DNA from: Desulfobacterales bacterium S7086C20 | GTDB taxonomy: Bacteria; Desulfobacterota; Desulfobacteria; Desulfobacterales; C00003060 | Length of the DNA stretch: 35,216 nt | Reading direction: 5' to 3' | Assembly: GCA_001751075.1 (NCBI GenBank) | Contig: MAVP01000009.1 | Coordinates: forward strand, 1 to 35,216 | Part shown: piece after piece, positions 15,901-25,000 of the stretch | Layout of the letters: the number at the start of each line of letters is the position of its first letter | How positions within the stretch are numbered: the stretch's first letter is position 1 | The notes under the pieces: generated by a model | The model's database searches: none | What the model saw: only the letters and a program-made list of their open reading frames with translations | What the model was told of the DNA's origin: nothing | Translations under genes and position numbers: made by a program

Positions 15901-18300
15901 ATGCCGGATGATCGCATAGGAGTCTTTATCTGTCATTGCGGGACCAACATTAATGGCATGATAGATTGTCACAAGGTCAACGAAAAGGTTTCGCAAAGCG
16001 GGGTTGCTTTGGTTAGAGAGCATTCCTACATGTGTACCGGGGGCCAGGCACAGATCATTAGCGATATCGACGAATACGAACTGGATAGGGTTGTGGTAGC
16101 GGCTTGTTCTCCCAGGATACACGAGGAAACCTTTCGCTCTGTGTGTTCAGTAGCTGGAATCAATCCATACCTGATGGAAATGGTCAATATTCGTGAGCAG
16201 TGCTCTTGGTGTCATTCCTACGTGCGTGATGAGGCCACTGAAAAGGCTGCAGAGCTTGTGCTAATGGGGATTGAAAAGATTAAGCTCAACGAGCCGTTGA
16301 CTCCTTTAAAGGTTCCCATGACCAAAAAAGCGCTGGTCATAGGCGGGGGCATCAGTGGCATAGAAGCGAGCTTGCAACTTGCTGATCTGGGACACAAAGT
16401 GATCTTGGTGGAAAAGGGTCCGACCATTGGTGGTAAGATGGCCCAGCTAAATAAGATCTTTCCGGATCAGAATTGTAGCCCCTGAATCCTTGGGCCTAAG
16501 ATGGTGGATGTCGGTCGACATCCCAACATTGAATTGCTCACCATGTCTGAGGTAGTAGCGGCTAGTGGTTATATTGGAAACTTTGAGGTCCTGTTAAGAA
16601 AGCATCCCAGGTACATTACTGAAGAGTGTACTTTTTGTGGTGAGTGTCTTGAGCGTTGTAATGTCTTCACGGAAGATGAGTTCAACGTGGGACGTGGTTT
16701 GAGAAAGGCAATATATGTCCCGTTTTTACAGTCTGTTCCCAGACAATATGTGATTGATGATAAGGCATGTATCTATTTTTCCGATCAGGGATGTGAGAAA
16801 TGTGTGGAAGATTGCAAAAAGCACGCTATTGATCTTTCTCAAACCATTGAGGAAGAAACAGTACATGTGGGTACGATCATTGCGGCTACAGGGATAAAAC
16901 CATACGATCCTACGGGATTATATGGTTACGGTGACGCGCGTTTCCCTGATGTTATAACTTCCATGGAGCTGGAAAGGATGATGTCAGTGGAAGGCCCCAC
17001 ACAAGGGCATGTATTTAGGCCTTCCACGGGGAAGCGGCCTGAAAGTATCGCCTTTATTCAGTGCGCAGGTTCCAGATCCTTTAAGGAGGGGCAACTATCC
17101 TATTGTTCGAAGCTATGCTGTGCAAATACGATAAAGAATGCCTTGCTATTAAAAGAGCACTTTCCGGACCTTGAGATCTACGTTTTTCACAATGGCATTA
17201 GGACTAGTGGAAACAGGCAAGAAAGGATGTTTTTGGAGGCAAGAAAGCAAGGTGTTATCTTTGTCAATGCCTTCCCGGAGATTGGTGAAGGTCATATCCT
17301 AAGCTTTTCCGACCCTATACTGGGGCAAGAGAAACTGATTGAAAAGTCCTTTGATCTTGTAACTTTAGCTGTAGGACTTGTTCCCACAGCGCAGGAGATG
17401 TCAAGTGCGCTTGGGGTTCCATTGGGAAAAAGGGGCTTTATCAAGGAAGACAATCAGTTGTCTCCAACCGCAACCCCTACCAATGGCATCTATATTGCCG
17501 GTGCTGTAGGTGCACCTGCCGACATAAAACAATGCATTGAACAGGCCGGCAGCGCTTCTATGCAAGTGGCAAAGCACTTTCAGAAAGACTATGCCGAGCT
17601 TTCTCCTGTTATTGCCAGAGTAGATCTTGATAAATGTACGGGCTGTGGGAAATGTGTCAAACAATGCCTGTTTGGGGCGATTCGTGTCGAGGACAAGGTT
17701 GCTTCAATTACTCAGGCATTGTGTCGAGGATGCGGCAATTGTGAGGACGCCTGTGAATTTGATGCAATCTCCATAGCAAATTATACCGAAGAGCAAATGA
17801 AGGCCCAACTGAGAGAGGCCTTGAGGGAGCCTGAAGACAAGATTATCGTATTCGCGTGTAATTGGTGTTCTTATGCAGGTGCTGATTTTGCTGGGACCAG
17901 CAGGCTTCAATATGGAGCAAATACGAGAATTATCAAGACCATGTGTTCTTGTCGCGTCAGTGTTGATCTCATAACACACGCGTTTGCCTTAGGGGCGCCC
18001 AAAGTAATTGTTTCGGGCTGCCATCCTGGGGATTGTCATTATCTTGACAATAACATGTTTACAAAAAAACGAGTGACGAGATTAAAGGAAAAACTTGAGC
18101 GAAAAGGGCTTAATCCTGACAGATTGATGCTGGAATGGGTCTCGGCTGCTGAGGGCCGGAGATTTGCCGAAATGATTCATAGGATGGAAGAACTGGAAGT
18201 AGATGAATCCGAGGTCGAAATGAGCAAGATGATCTTCAGCCAAACCAAGAAGAAAAAGGTGAAAAAGAAGATGCCAACTAAAGAGGGTAAAGGGGTTTGA
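15901..18300 (+). CDS. hdrA: HdrA-MvhD fusion, selenoprotein with in-frame TGA (Sec195)
   Basis: A single 799-codon frame interrupted only by TGA at 16483-16485. The residues around it (NCSP-U-ILGPKM) match the CS-x-C-IL-PKM motif of HdrA, with Sec at the second Cys, and homology continues without a frame change. Domains: N-terminal CHCG region (C11, C13; C101, C104); FAD motif GGGISG (148-153); Fe-S Cys C243/C246/C249/C253 and C290/C298/C301/C305; NAD/FAD region to about 565; two ferredoxin clusters (C579-C589, C608-C618); then a C-terminal MvhD-like [2Fe-2S] domain (C653, C656, C682, C684, C707, C712) and a Lys-rich tail. It is the last gene of the kor operon. HdrA carries the bifurcating flavin in known Hdr complexes. 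No hdrB, hdrC or mvhAG lies nearby. Confidence 0.92.
16483..16524 (+). promoter_or_regulatory. Selenocysteine codon (TGA 16483-16485) and bacterial SECIS hairpin
   Basis: Downstream of the TGA, GGATGTC (16506-16512) pairs perfectly with GACATCC (16517-16523) around a GGTC loop (16513-16516). The loop starts 28 nt after the TGA. Bacterial SECIS elements sit within about 16-40 nt of the UGA and carry a GU in the apical loop. The GGUC loop is the same as the one recalled for E. coli fdhF. T16505 could bulge beside a further G-C pair. Confidence 0.8.
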
Positions 18301-18338
18301 AGAAAGGACGGAGCTTTTCAGGGAAAGCGTGTGGAGTG

Positions 18339-18360
18339 AAGATGGCATAGGAGCCATCTT
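18339..18360 (+). terminator. Stem-loop downstream of hdrA, possible terminator
   Basis: AAGATGGC (18339-18346) and GCCATCTT (18353-18360) form a perfect 8-bp stem with a 6-nt loop, 38 bp after the hdrA stop. Only a short T run follows, so termination strength is uncertain. Confidence 0.4.
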
Positions 18361-18485
18361 TAGCGGGAGCAACCTGACCTTTTCGGTTTTAGGATTTTGA
18401 TATCTATGATTTCAACAACGACTTCTTGTGTACCGTGTTTTAGTGGTTTTCTACGCTGGAATAACGTATGTTGATGAGAATGCAA
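18360..18485 (-). pseudogene. Decayed or unassigned coding fragment
   Basis: The minus strand has a 41-codon frame with a protein-like composition (GTQEVVVEIIDIKILKPKR) ending in TAA. I do not recognise it. It has no convincing start and may be the tail of the same degraded gene as the fragments at 18540-18790. Confidence 0.2.
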
Positions 18486-18539
18486 CCTTTGAACTTCTGA
18501 ACCGCTGATCTCGTGAACGGTCCCTAAGCACCTAAGCGT

Positions 18540-18790
18540 TCAGCCGTGAGCTGAAAGAGCATGGTGTCTGTGACGAATCGCTTTTAGCTGCTTTAAAATG
18601 GGTTCGATGCGTTCTTCATGTTCCGGCGGGATCATAATGGCGGGCATAGCTATGTTTCGGTAACGTCTTGCGTGCAGCAAAGGCAGCAACTAAGTTTGCA
18701 GGTTACGGGAAGGTTCTTTGAATAATCATCGTAAACCCCGTATATCTTATCTAAGATATCAAGATCGGGGGCATCAAGGTCGAGGGCCAT
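18540..18790 (-). pseudogene. Broken small gene(s) downstream of oadG, including a Cys-cluster fragment
   Basis: Five bases after the oadG stop an ATG (18790) opens a 46-codon frame, MALDLDAPDLDILDKIYGVY and on to CKLSCCLCCTQDVTET, then TAG at 18652-18650. The Cys cluster resembles the start of YkgJ-type zinc/iron-binding cysteine-cluster proteins, which continue for 100 or more residues. A second frame begins 3 bp later (MPAIMIPPEHEERIEPILKQ) and ends at 18540. The parts look like a frameshifted or deleted remnant, though two tiny real genes cannot be excluded. Confidence 0.35.
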
Positions 18791-18795
18791 TTTCC

Positions 18796-19041
18796 TTAAT
18801 AGTGTTTCTTGTCATACAAATACAGGGCCATGCCTACGGCAGCGGCCTGGTCTTCAGTGATGGTTCCGGACAAGTTTGTGGCGCCGTTGGTTTCTTCAGC
18901 ACTCTTTTTTTGCAGGTCAATGCGAGCAAATATCCGTCCGGTAATTTGCATGATGACTTGAAGGATACCTAAAACGACGAATATCCCAACAAAACGTATG
19001 ACCAAAGTGGCGATGGCATAATTCCAGTCAATGACTTCCAT
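18796..19041 (-). CDS. oadG: Na+-pump decarboxylase gamma subunit-like protein (OadG family)
   Basis: An 81-aa protein with one N-terminal membrane helix (about 10-33: IATLVIRFVGIFVVLGILQV), a polar linker and a conserved tail (TEDQAAAVGMALYLYDKKHY) of the OadG type. The chosen ATG at 19041 has GGAGGAAATAAGG upstream; an upstream in-frame start would overlap oadB and lacks support. Gamma subunits stabilise the membrane complex of Na+-translocating decarboxylases. It follows the beta-subunit gene by 62 bp, the reverse of the common gamma-before-beta order. No biotin carrier or carboxyltransferase gene is nearby. Confidence 0.8.
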   Translation of the reverse strand: MEVIDWNYAIATLVIRFVGIFVVLGILQVIMQITGRIFARIDLQKKSAEETNGATNLSGTITEDQAAAVGMALYLYDKKHY

Positions 19042-19103
19042 ATGAGATTCCTTATTTCCTCCGCTAACTAACTTAAAAGCCCTCAAACAGTTAGCATTAT
19101 CGA

Positions 19104-20252
19104 TCAACCAAACATGGCGATTAACATGCCTGCCGCCGATGCGCTGCCGATTACCCCTGCCAGATTTGGGCCGATGGAATGCATGAGAAGAAAATTGTTC
19201 GGATCCTCTTGTTGACCCACCATCTGTGACACCCGTGCGGCCATGGGGACGGCGGAAACGCCTGCCGAGCCGATTAATGGGTTCAACTTATCCTTGAGGA
19301 AAAGGTTCATAATCTTGACTGTGAGGATGCCGCCTACGGTGCAAACGGCGAAATCAAGCAGCCCAAAGGTGAAGATAAGCATCGGTTTGGCGGTAAGAAA
19401 TTTATCAGCCTGCATAGTGGCGCCTACCGAAATGCCCAGAAATATGGTGACGATATTCATCAAAGATCCCTGGGCAGAGCCTGCCAGTCTGTCCACCACG
19501 CCGCTTTCCCGCATGAAATTTCCAAACATGAACATGCCCATTAAAGGGGTTACAGCGGGAATTAAGATTGCAATAACGGCGGATACGATAAGGGGGAAAA
19601 AAATCTTTTCAAGCTTTGACACCGGCCTGAGTTGTTTCATCCTTATTTGGCGTTCCTTCTTGTTTGTCATTAACCGCATTATGGGCGGTTGAATCAAAGG
19701 AACCATGGCCATATAAGAATAGGCGGCAAGGGCATTGGCTCCCAGCAGGTGAGGCGCAAGTTTGGCCGTCAGATATATGGTTGTCGGCCCGTCCGCACCG
19801 CCGATAATGGCAACGGATGCGGCTTCTTTCATGGTGAAGCCAAACAGGAGTACGCCGAGAAACGTAATAAATACGCCAAGCTGTGCGCCGGCGCCTATGA
19901 TCATTGTCTTAGGGTTGGCGATGAGGGGCCCAAAGTCGGTCATGGCGCCCAGTCCTAGGAATATGATACACGGGATAACCTCCCATTCGATACCGTAATG
20001 GTAAAATATGTTGAAAAGCTCCCGCTTGCCATGGTCATCGAATCCCATTAGGGGTACTAGTGGAAAGTTGACGATAAAGATTCCAAAGCCTATGGGCAAA
20101 AGAAGCAGGGGCTCGTATTTTTTTACAACAGCTAGATAGATAAAAAACAGAGCGATTGCCCACATAATAGCGAGCTTATAATGAAGATGAAAAAGCCCGG
20201 TCTGTGTATATAGGATATTAAATAAAAGATCTGTGAAACTGCTCCAGGTCAT
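19104..20252 (-). CDS. oadB: Na+-translocating decarboxylase beta subunit
   Basis: A 382-aa integral membrane protein of the OadB/GcdB/MmdB family, which decarboxylates carboxybiotin and pumps Na+ outward. Hallmarks are IPCIIFLGLGAMTDFGPL, the re-entrant motif GGADGPTTIYL with D154, and the second half FLGISVGATMQADKF and PLIGSAGVSAVPMAARVSQ near the C-terminus (DPNNFLLMHSIGPNLAGVIG). About nine to eleven hydrophobic segments are visible. Whether the partner carboxyltransferase acts on oxaloacetate, methylmalonyl-CoA or glutaconyl-CoA cannot be told, because the alpha subunit is not in the window. Confidence 0.93.
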   Translation of the reverse strand: MTWSSFTDLLFNILYTQTGLFHLHYKLAIMWAIALFFIYLAVVKKYEPLLLLPIGFGIFIVNFPLVPLMGFDDHGKRELFNIFYHYGIEWEVIPCIIFLGLGAMTDFGPLIANPKTMIIGAGAQLGVFITFLGVLLFGFTMKEAASVAIIGGADGPTTIYLTAKLAPHLLGANALAAYSYMAMVPLIQPPIMRLMTNKKERQIRMKQLRPVSKLEKIFFPLIVSAVIAILIPAVTPLMGMFMFGNFMRESGVVDRLAGSAQGSLMNIVTIFLGISVGATMQADKFLTAKPMLIFTFGLLDFAVCTVGGILTVKIMNLFLKDKLNPLIGSAGVSAVPMAARVSQMVGQQEDPNNFLLMHSIGPNLAGVIGSASAAGMLIAMFG

Positions 20253-20352
20253 AGTAGCACCTTATTTTATATTTCGGGTTCAAGGATTTTACGAATGAAA
20301 ATCGGGCAAAGCCAGCCTGAAACTGAGATGCGAAAATGTTAAGTTATTTGTA

Positions 20353-20496
20353 ACTCAGGTAATTAGACTGAAGGCCGAAGGCAAAAAAACAGCAACGTAG
20401 CCATTAATATCTCTATTTGAATGGAACCATGTAAATATTGGTCGGAAGTAGATGTATTTTCCTTCAGTCTTCAGCCTTCTAACTAACCACCTGAGT
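20353..20496. repeat. 144-bp element with inverted ends upstream of oadB
   Basis: ACTCAGGTAATTAG plus a GACTGAAGG-type block (20353-20381) is inverted at 20461-20496 (CCTTCAGTCTTCAGCCTTCT ... CCACCTGAGT). The arms are imperfect, with a roughly 80-bp AT-rich interior and no coding potential. It could be a MITE-like insertion or a large hairpin in the leader of oadB. Confidence 0.45.
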
Positions 20497-20584
20497 AGCG
20501 TAGGAATGGGGTTTATAGTAAAACAAGTATAAGGTCAAGAAGATTTAGCCATTGGGTGTGTCGAAGATTCCCGCGTTGCGGGGG

Positions 20585-22081
20585 TCATGCTTGCTTACGA
20601 ATAATGCTACTTTCACCCGGCTGTAATTTTGTATCGCCTTCTATGGTGATTGTCAGGTTTTGCTTCATTTCTATATCCAGGATCTCTCTTCGTTTTTTGT
20701 TTTGAAGGTAGTCGGCGACATTGACGGGCACAATACCTTTGACGTGCCTTGAATTGTTGTTCTTGAGTATTTCGGAACGAAGTCGTCTCATAAACTCGAG
20801 AGCAAGCCTTTCAGCTGAGGCAACTAAGCCTTTTCCGTGACAGTGAGGACAAGGGATGAAGCTGCCATACTCGATAGAGGCAGTGATCCTTTGCCGAGAC
20901 AGTTCCAAGAGACCAAATTTGGAAATGGTCCCAATGCTGATTCGTGCTTTGTCCGGCTTGGTGTGTTCTTTAATAGCTCCAATTATGGCCTGATTATGCT
21001 TGCGATCTCTCATATCGATAAAGTCGATAACAACCAGCCCTCCGAGATCGCGTAGCCGTAGCTGCCTGGCAATTTCGGGTGCTGCCTCAAGATTTGTGGA
21101 ATATGCCGTTTTCTCCATAGACCCTCCACGAGTAGATTTGCCGGAATTGACATCAATGGCGACTAGGGCCTCCGTTGGATTAATGACAATGTGGCCGCCT
21201 GATTTCAAACGGACTTTACTTGCAAAGATAGAAGAGATCTGATCTTCTAGCTGATGTTTGGTGAACATCGGCTGTGGGTCTTTGTATAGTTTTACTATCC
21301 CAGTGTGTTTGGGAGATATAATCCGCATAAACTCCCTGAGATCTTTATGGATCTCTATGTTATCCACAAGGATCTCCTTGACATCGGCCGTGAATAGGTC
21401 CCTGATAGCACGGATGGCAAGATGGCGTTCCTTGTATAAAAGGCGAGGGGCCGGCTCAGTAAGGCCTCGTTTTTTGATGCTTTCCCACAGCCGATGCAAA
21501 TAGCGGATATCTTTGGCAATATTACGCTTGTTTTGCCCATTTCCTGCTGTGCGAACGATTGTACCAAACCCCTCTGGAATCTTTAGAGATTCAACAATTT
21601 TCTTAAGTCGTTGTCTTTCTTTTTCATCTTCAATCTTCCTTGAAACCCCTGAGCTTTTTGATCCCGGCATCAAGACTGTGTAGCGACCCGGCAAGGAAAT
21701 GAACGTTGTAAGCATGGCGCCTTTGTGTAATATGGGTTCCTTGGATACCTGAACCAAGAGTTCTTGGCCAGATTCGATCAAATCTAGTATAGTCGACTTT
21801 TTCTTGTTACAGGCTTTAGGTTTATCGGCAAAGTAATCGCTATGTATTTCGTGTTGTTGTAAAAAACCGTGCTTTTCTGCTCCATAGTTAATAAATGCAG
21901 CCTGAAGGCTTGGTTCCACGCGGGCTACTTTTCCCTTATAGATGTTTCCGCGGATCAGTTCCCTGGCGGCGGTTTCAATACTAAAATTTTCCAGGTGGCC
22001 CTTTTTGACCAAGGCGATTCGGCATTCTTCAGGGTCAACAGCATTTATCAGGATCTTGTACTGTTCTTCCTGTTTTTTCAT
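20585..22081 (-). CDS. rng: Ribonuclease E/G family endoribonuclease
   Basis: A 498-aa single-strand-specific endoribonuclease for rRNA/mRNA processing; the length fits RNase G rather than RNase E. N-terminal S1-type domain (GNIYKGKVARVEPSLQAAF, HGFLQQHEI). Catalytic Asp310 in ALVAIDVNSG and Asp353 in VVIDFIDM are 43 residues apart, as in E. coli RNase E. The Zn-link CPHCHGKG (C411, C414) is present and the long RNase E scaffold tail is absent. The start lies 8 bp after the activase stop with AGAGGTAG upstream, so it is translated from the same transcript. A short GC hairpin (CCCGC-AAC-GCGGG) overlaps the stop region. Confidence 0.93.
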   Translation of the reverse strand: MKKQEEQYKILINAVDPEECRIALVKKGHLENFSIETAARELIRGNIYKGKVARVEPSLQAAFINYGAEKHGFLQQHEIHSDYFADKPKACNKKKSTILDLIESGQELLVQVSKEPILHKGAMLTTFISLPGRYTVLMPGSKSSGVSRKIEDEKERQRLKKIVESLKIPEGFGTIVRTAGNGQNKRNIAKDIRYLHRLWESIKKRGLTEPAPRLLYKERHLAIRAIRDLFTADVKEILVDNIEIHKDLREFMRIISPKHTGIVKLYKDPQPMFTKHQLEDQISSIFASKVRLKSGGHIVINPTEALVAIDVNSGKSTRGGSMEKTAYSTNLEAAPEIARQLRLRDLGGLVVIDFIDMRDRKHNQAIIGAIKEHTKPDKARISIGTISKFGLLELSRQRITASIEYGSFIPCPHCHGKGLVASAERLALEFMRRLRSEILKNNNSRHVKGIVPVNVADYLQNKKRREILDIEMKQNLTITIEGDTKLQPGESSIIRKQA

Positions 22082-22089
22082 ATTCTAAT

Positions 22090-25000
22090 CTACCTCTGCA
22101 TCTCATTTTCTAAAAATAGTTCGTGGCGCCTGTGTACCTGATACATGAAGGCCTCAAGGCGAGTGGATGTGTTTGTTTCCGTCTGTCCGTCATAAGATAG
22201 ATTCAAATAGGGGATGTTATTATTCTCTTCTTTGAATCGCTTAAGCAAGGCGCTGACAATGGTGCCGGGCATGCATGTAAATGGCATGATACTGACAAGG
22301 CCCGCGGTTTGCCTTTTTATGTAATCAACGCTCTTGCCGAGACTTAGAACAGATTCTCCCCTAAAGGAAGGATGGATATAAGGCATAGCGTTTTTCAGGA
22401 TACTCCTTGTGGATGGTTCCCACAAATAGCGGAGCATTCCGTCAAAGACGGCACTGTACCTGTGTTCATAGCGCCTTTGAAGGTAATCGACCCAGACATT
22501 TTTTAACCACGTTTTAAGCTGTTTCTTTTGAAGGCTTCGTTCTTTGGCTATGTAATTGATGTAGAGTACCCACTCGGCAACGGGGGACATCCAGGCCTCC
22601 GCGCCTAGAGCTTCGATCTTCAGTATAGCGTCTTCATTGGCAAACCGGTTGGCCCTGGTGTAGATCTCTCCTACTATCCCAACGAACGGTTTTGTACCCA
22701 AACCGTTTTTTGGTATGGTTTCAAAAGAGGCCTTGGTTTCTCTTAAGGTCCGCACAATGTTTCCTCTGTTTTCGACCGTACGACATATCTTTTCAAGTGC
22801 ATCCGAATAGGCTCGATTTGATGCCCCGGGTTCTCTTTCGTAAGGCCGGACCTGTCTGACCAACTTTTCTAATAGATCGACAGCCACCAAACCCTGCCAG
22901 CCAAGTTTGGGGAAGTCGCCGTTGACCATTCCGAGTTCCTTGTAAAAGACTTCACTCTGGTTGGGCGCATAGATGGGAACATTCCCATACCCCAATCTAT
23001 CCAAGACAAGTCTGTGAAAACGGTGGTACTGTCCATAACGACACGGTCCTGTCCCGGAGGGCATAAAAAAGGCCGATCTGTCCGGGTCAAAACCAGTGTT
23101 GCGCACACGTTTTATCATATCTCCGGTAGTGAGAATGCATGGGTAGCATTCCTTGCCCGAGGTGAACTGGTGACCAATGCTTAGGGTTTGTTCATCAGAT
23201 TCTGGAAGGACTTCAGAGTCTACTCCACAGGCCCTGAAGGCAGCGGCCACAGCGTAGGCTTGATCGCTCATGGGTGGAATGAATACCTTCCGCCGGTATG
23301 TTCCGTTGTGCCTGTGATAGACTTGGCTCCGGGTCTTTTTCGGTTTCAGTCTCGCATTGTTTAAGCTATCTAGAAAGGCCTCCAGGCGGGTGATTGCGCC
23401 GACATCAGCGCTGTGTTCATCAATTTCGATTTCAAGATATGGTTTTCCCTGGAGTCGGTCGTGAAAAAAATGCGAGATGAACGAATCGGGTCCACATCCG
23501 AAGTTTGTGATATAGATGGCGAAAAGTTGGGGGTTATCCCTGATGATCTCCGCTGCGCTCATAATCTTTTGGCCAAAGCGCCAATACTGGCTGGTGATAC
23601 TTGAATTGTCGGGTGAGTGCTCATCAAGGCGGAGGAAATCGACCGGCATGGCAAGGGTATCAAGATCGCGAAGTTTTTTGGGCAGGTTTAGGTTAATGCC
23701 GGGATCGAATCCATTATATGGTCTGCTCACAATTATCATGAGTTTTTCATCAGGCGCCAAGCCGGAAAGTATCTCATCCCCACGATTTCTCAGCCTGTTG
23801 TAAAATCTTTCCTGTGCTTTCCAGGCGGCGGCGGTAGCATTATTGATAGCCCGTGAGTTTACAGCCAGCGACTTAGAAAGCGATTTCAGCCCCCTCAAGA
23901 GTTTCGAATACCCTCTTCCAAAATAGAGGACTGGTTGTAAAGCCCGCACTTGCGCCTTTTTAAAATCTATGGATGAATGAATCATATAGGCCAGTGTTTG
24001 GGCGTAGGGACACAAATAACTAAAAGATGATTGAGAAGCATGTTTCAAATCAACCACATGGGGAAGGAAAATGGTTTTGACCCCTTTGTCAAAGAGATCC
24101 AATATGTGACCATGGGCGACCTTTATGGGGAAACAGGTTTCTGCCACTGTGCACTCTAGACCCTTGTGGATGAGCTTTTTGTGTGTTTGTTCGGAGATAA
24201 TGACCTCATAGCCTAATGTTTCGAGGAAGGTAATGAAAAAAGGAGCCAGCTCCATAAAGAACATCGTTCTGGGGATTCCAATAGTTCCGTGCCTTCCACG
24301 TGGGGCTGTGTAAACCATTTCTTGAAAAGGGGTTTCAAGGAGCCACTCTTGTCTTTGGGCGAAAAGATCCGGGAGCTTGCGATTTTCTGTACTTTGGCGT
24401 TTGTTTTCGTACCTCTCACAGCGGCCACCGTAAAAAAGCGGTCTTCTGCTTTCCACAGACACTTTTCTTATCTCGCATCTATTGGGACACTTTGCACATT
24501 CGAAAGAAGTGGTAGTGTATTGAGATTTGCTTACGTCAAAACCCTTGAAACGACTTTCTTTCCAATTCCGCTCCTTCATGGCAAGGAGTCCTGCCCCGAT
24601 GGCTCCTGTCACATCGCAATGAGGGGGAACAGTAACAGGTTTTCCCACTACCTTTTCAAATGCGGCCACAATGCCGGCGTTTTGGGCGGTTGCCCCTTGG
24701 TAAAAGATAAGGTCTCCTACCTTTCGTTGTTCCACAACACGATTCAGATAGTTTTCAACAATAGAATAGCTTAAGCCTGCCACCAGATCATCTTTGTTAG
24801 ACCCTTGTTGCTGATAATGGACAAGATCCGATTCCATAAAGACCGTACAGCGTTCACCAAGACGGATCGGATTTTTTGCAGAAATGGCAAGGCTTCCAAA
24901 TTCCTCTTTGATGGACATTCCCAGTTTTTCCGCCTGCTCCTCGAGAAAGGAGCCGGTTCCTGCGGCGCACACTTTGTTCATCATGAAATCCACAATAACG

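Noticed and set aside
15901-16485. A stand-alone 194-aa protein ending at the TGA, followed by a separate gene starting at ATG 16501
   Set aside because: Both parts are in the same frame, the break falls inside a conserved HdrA motif, the second ATG has no ribosome binding site, and a SECIS-like hairpin and selB are present.
18650-18652. TAG after the Cys-cluster fragment read as pyrrolysine
   Set aside because: The frame beyond TAG meets a TGA after five codons and shows no continued homology, so a degraded gene is the simpler reading.
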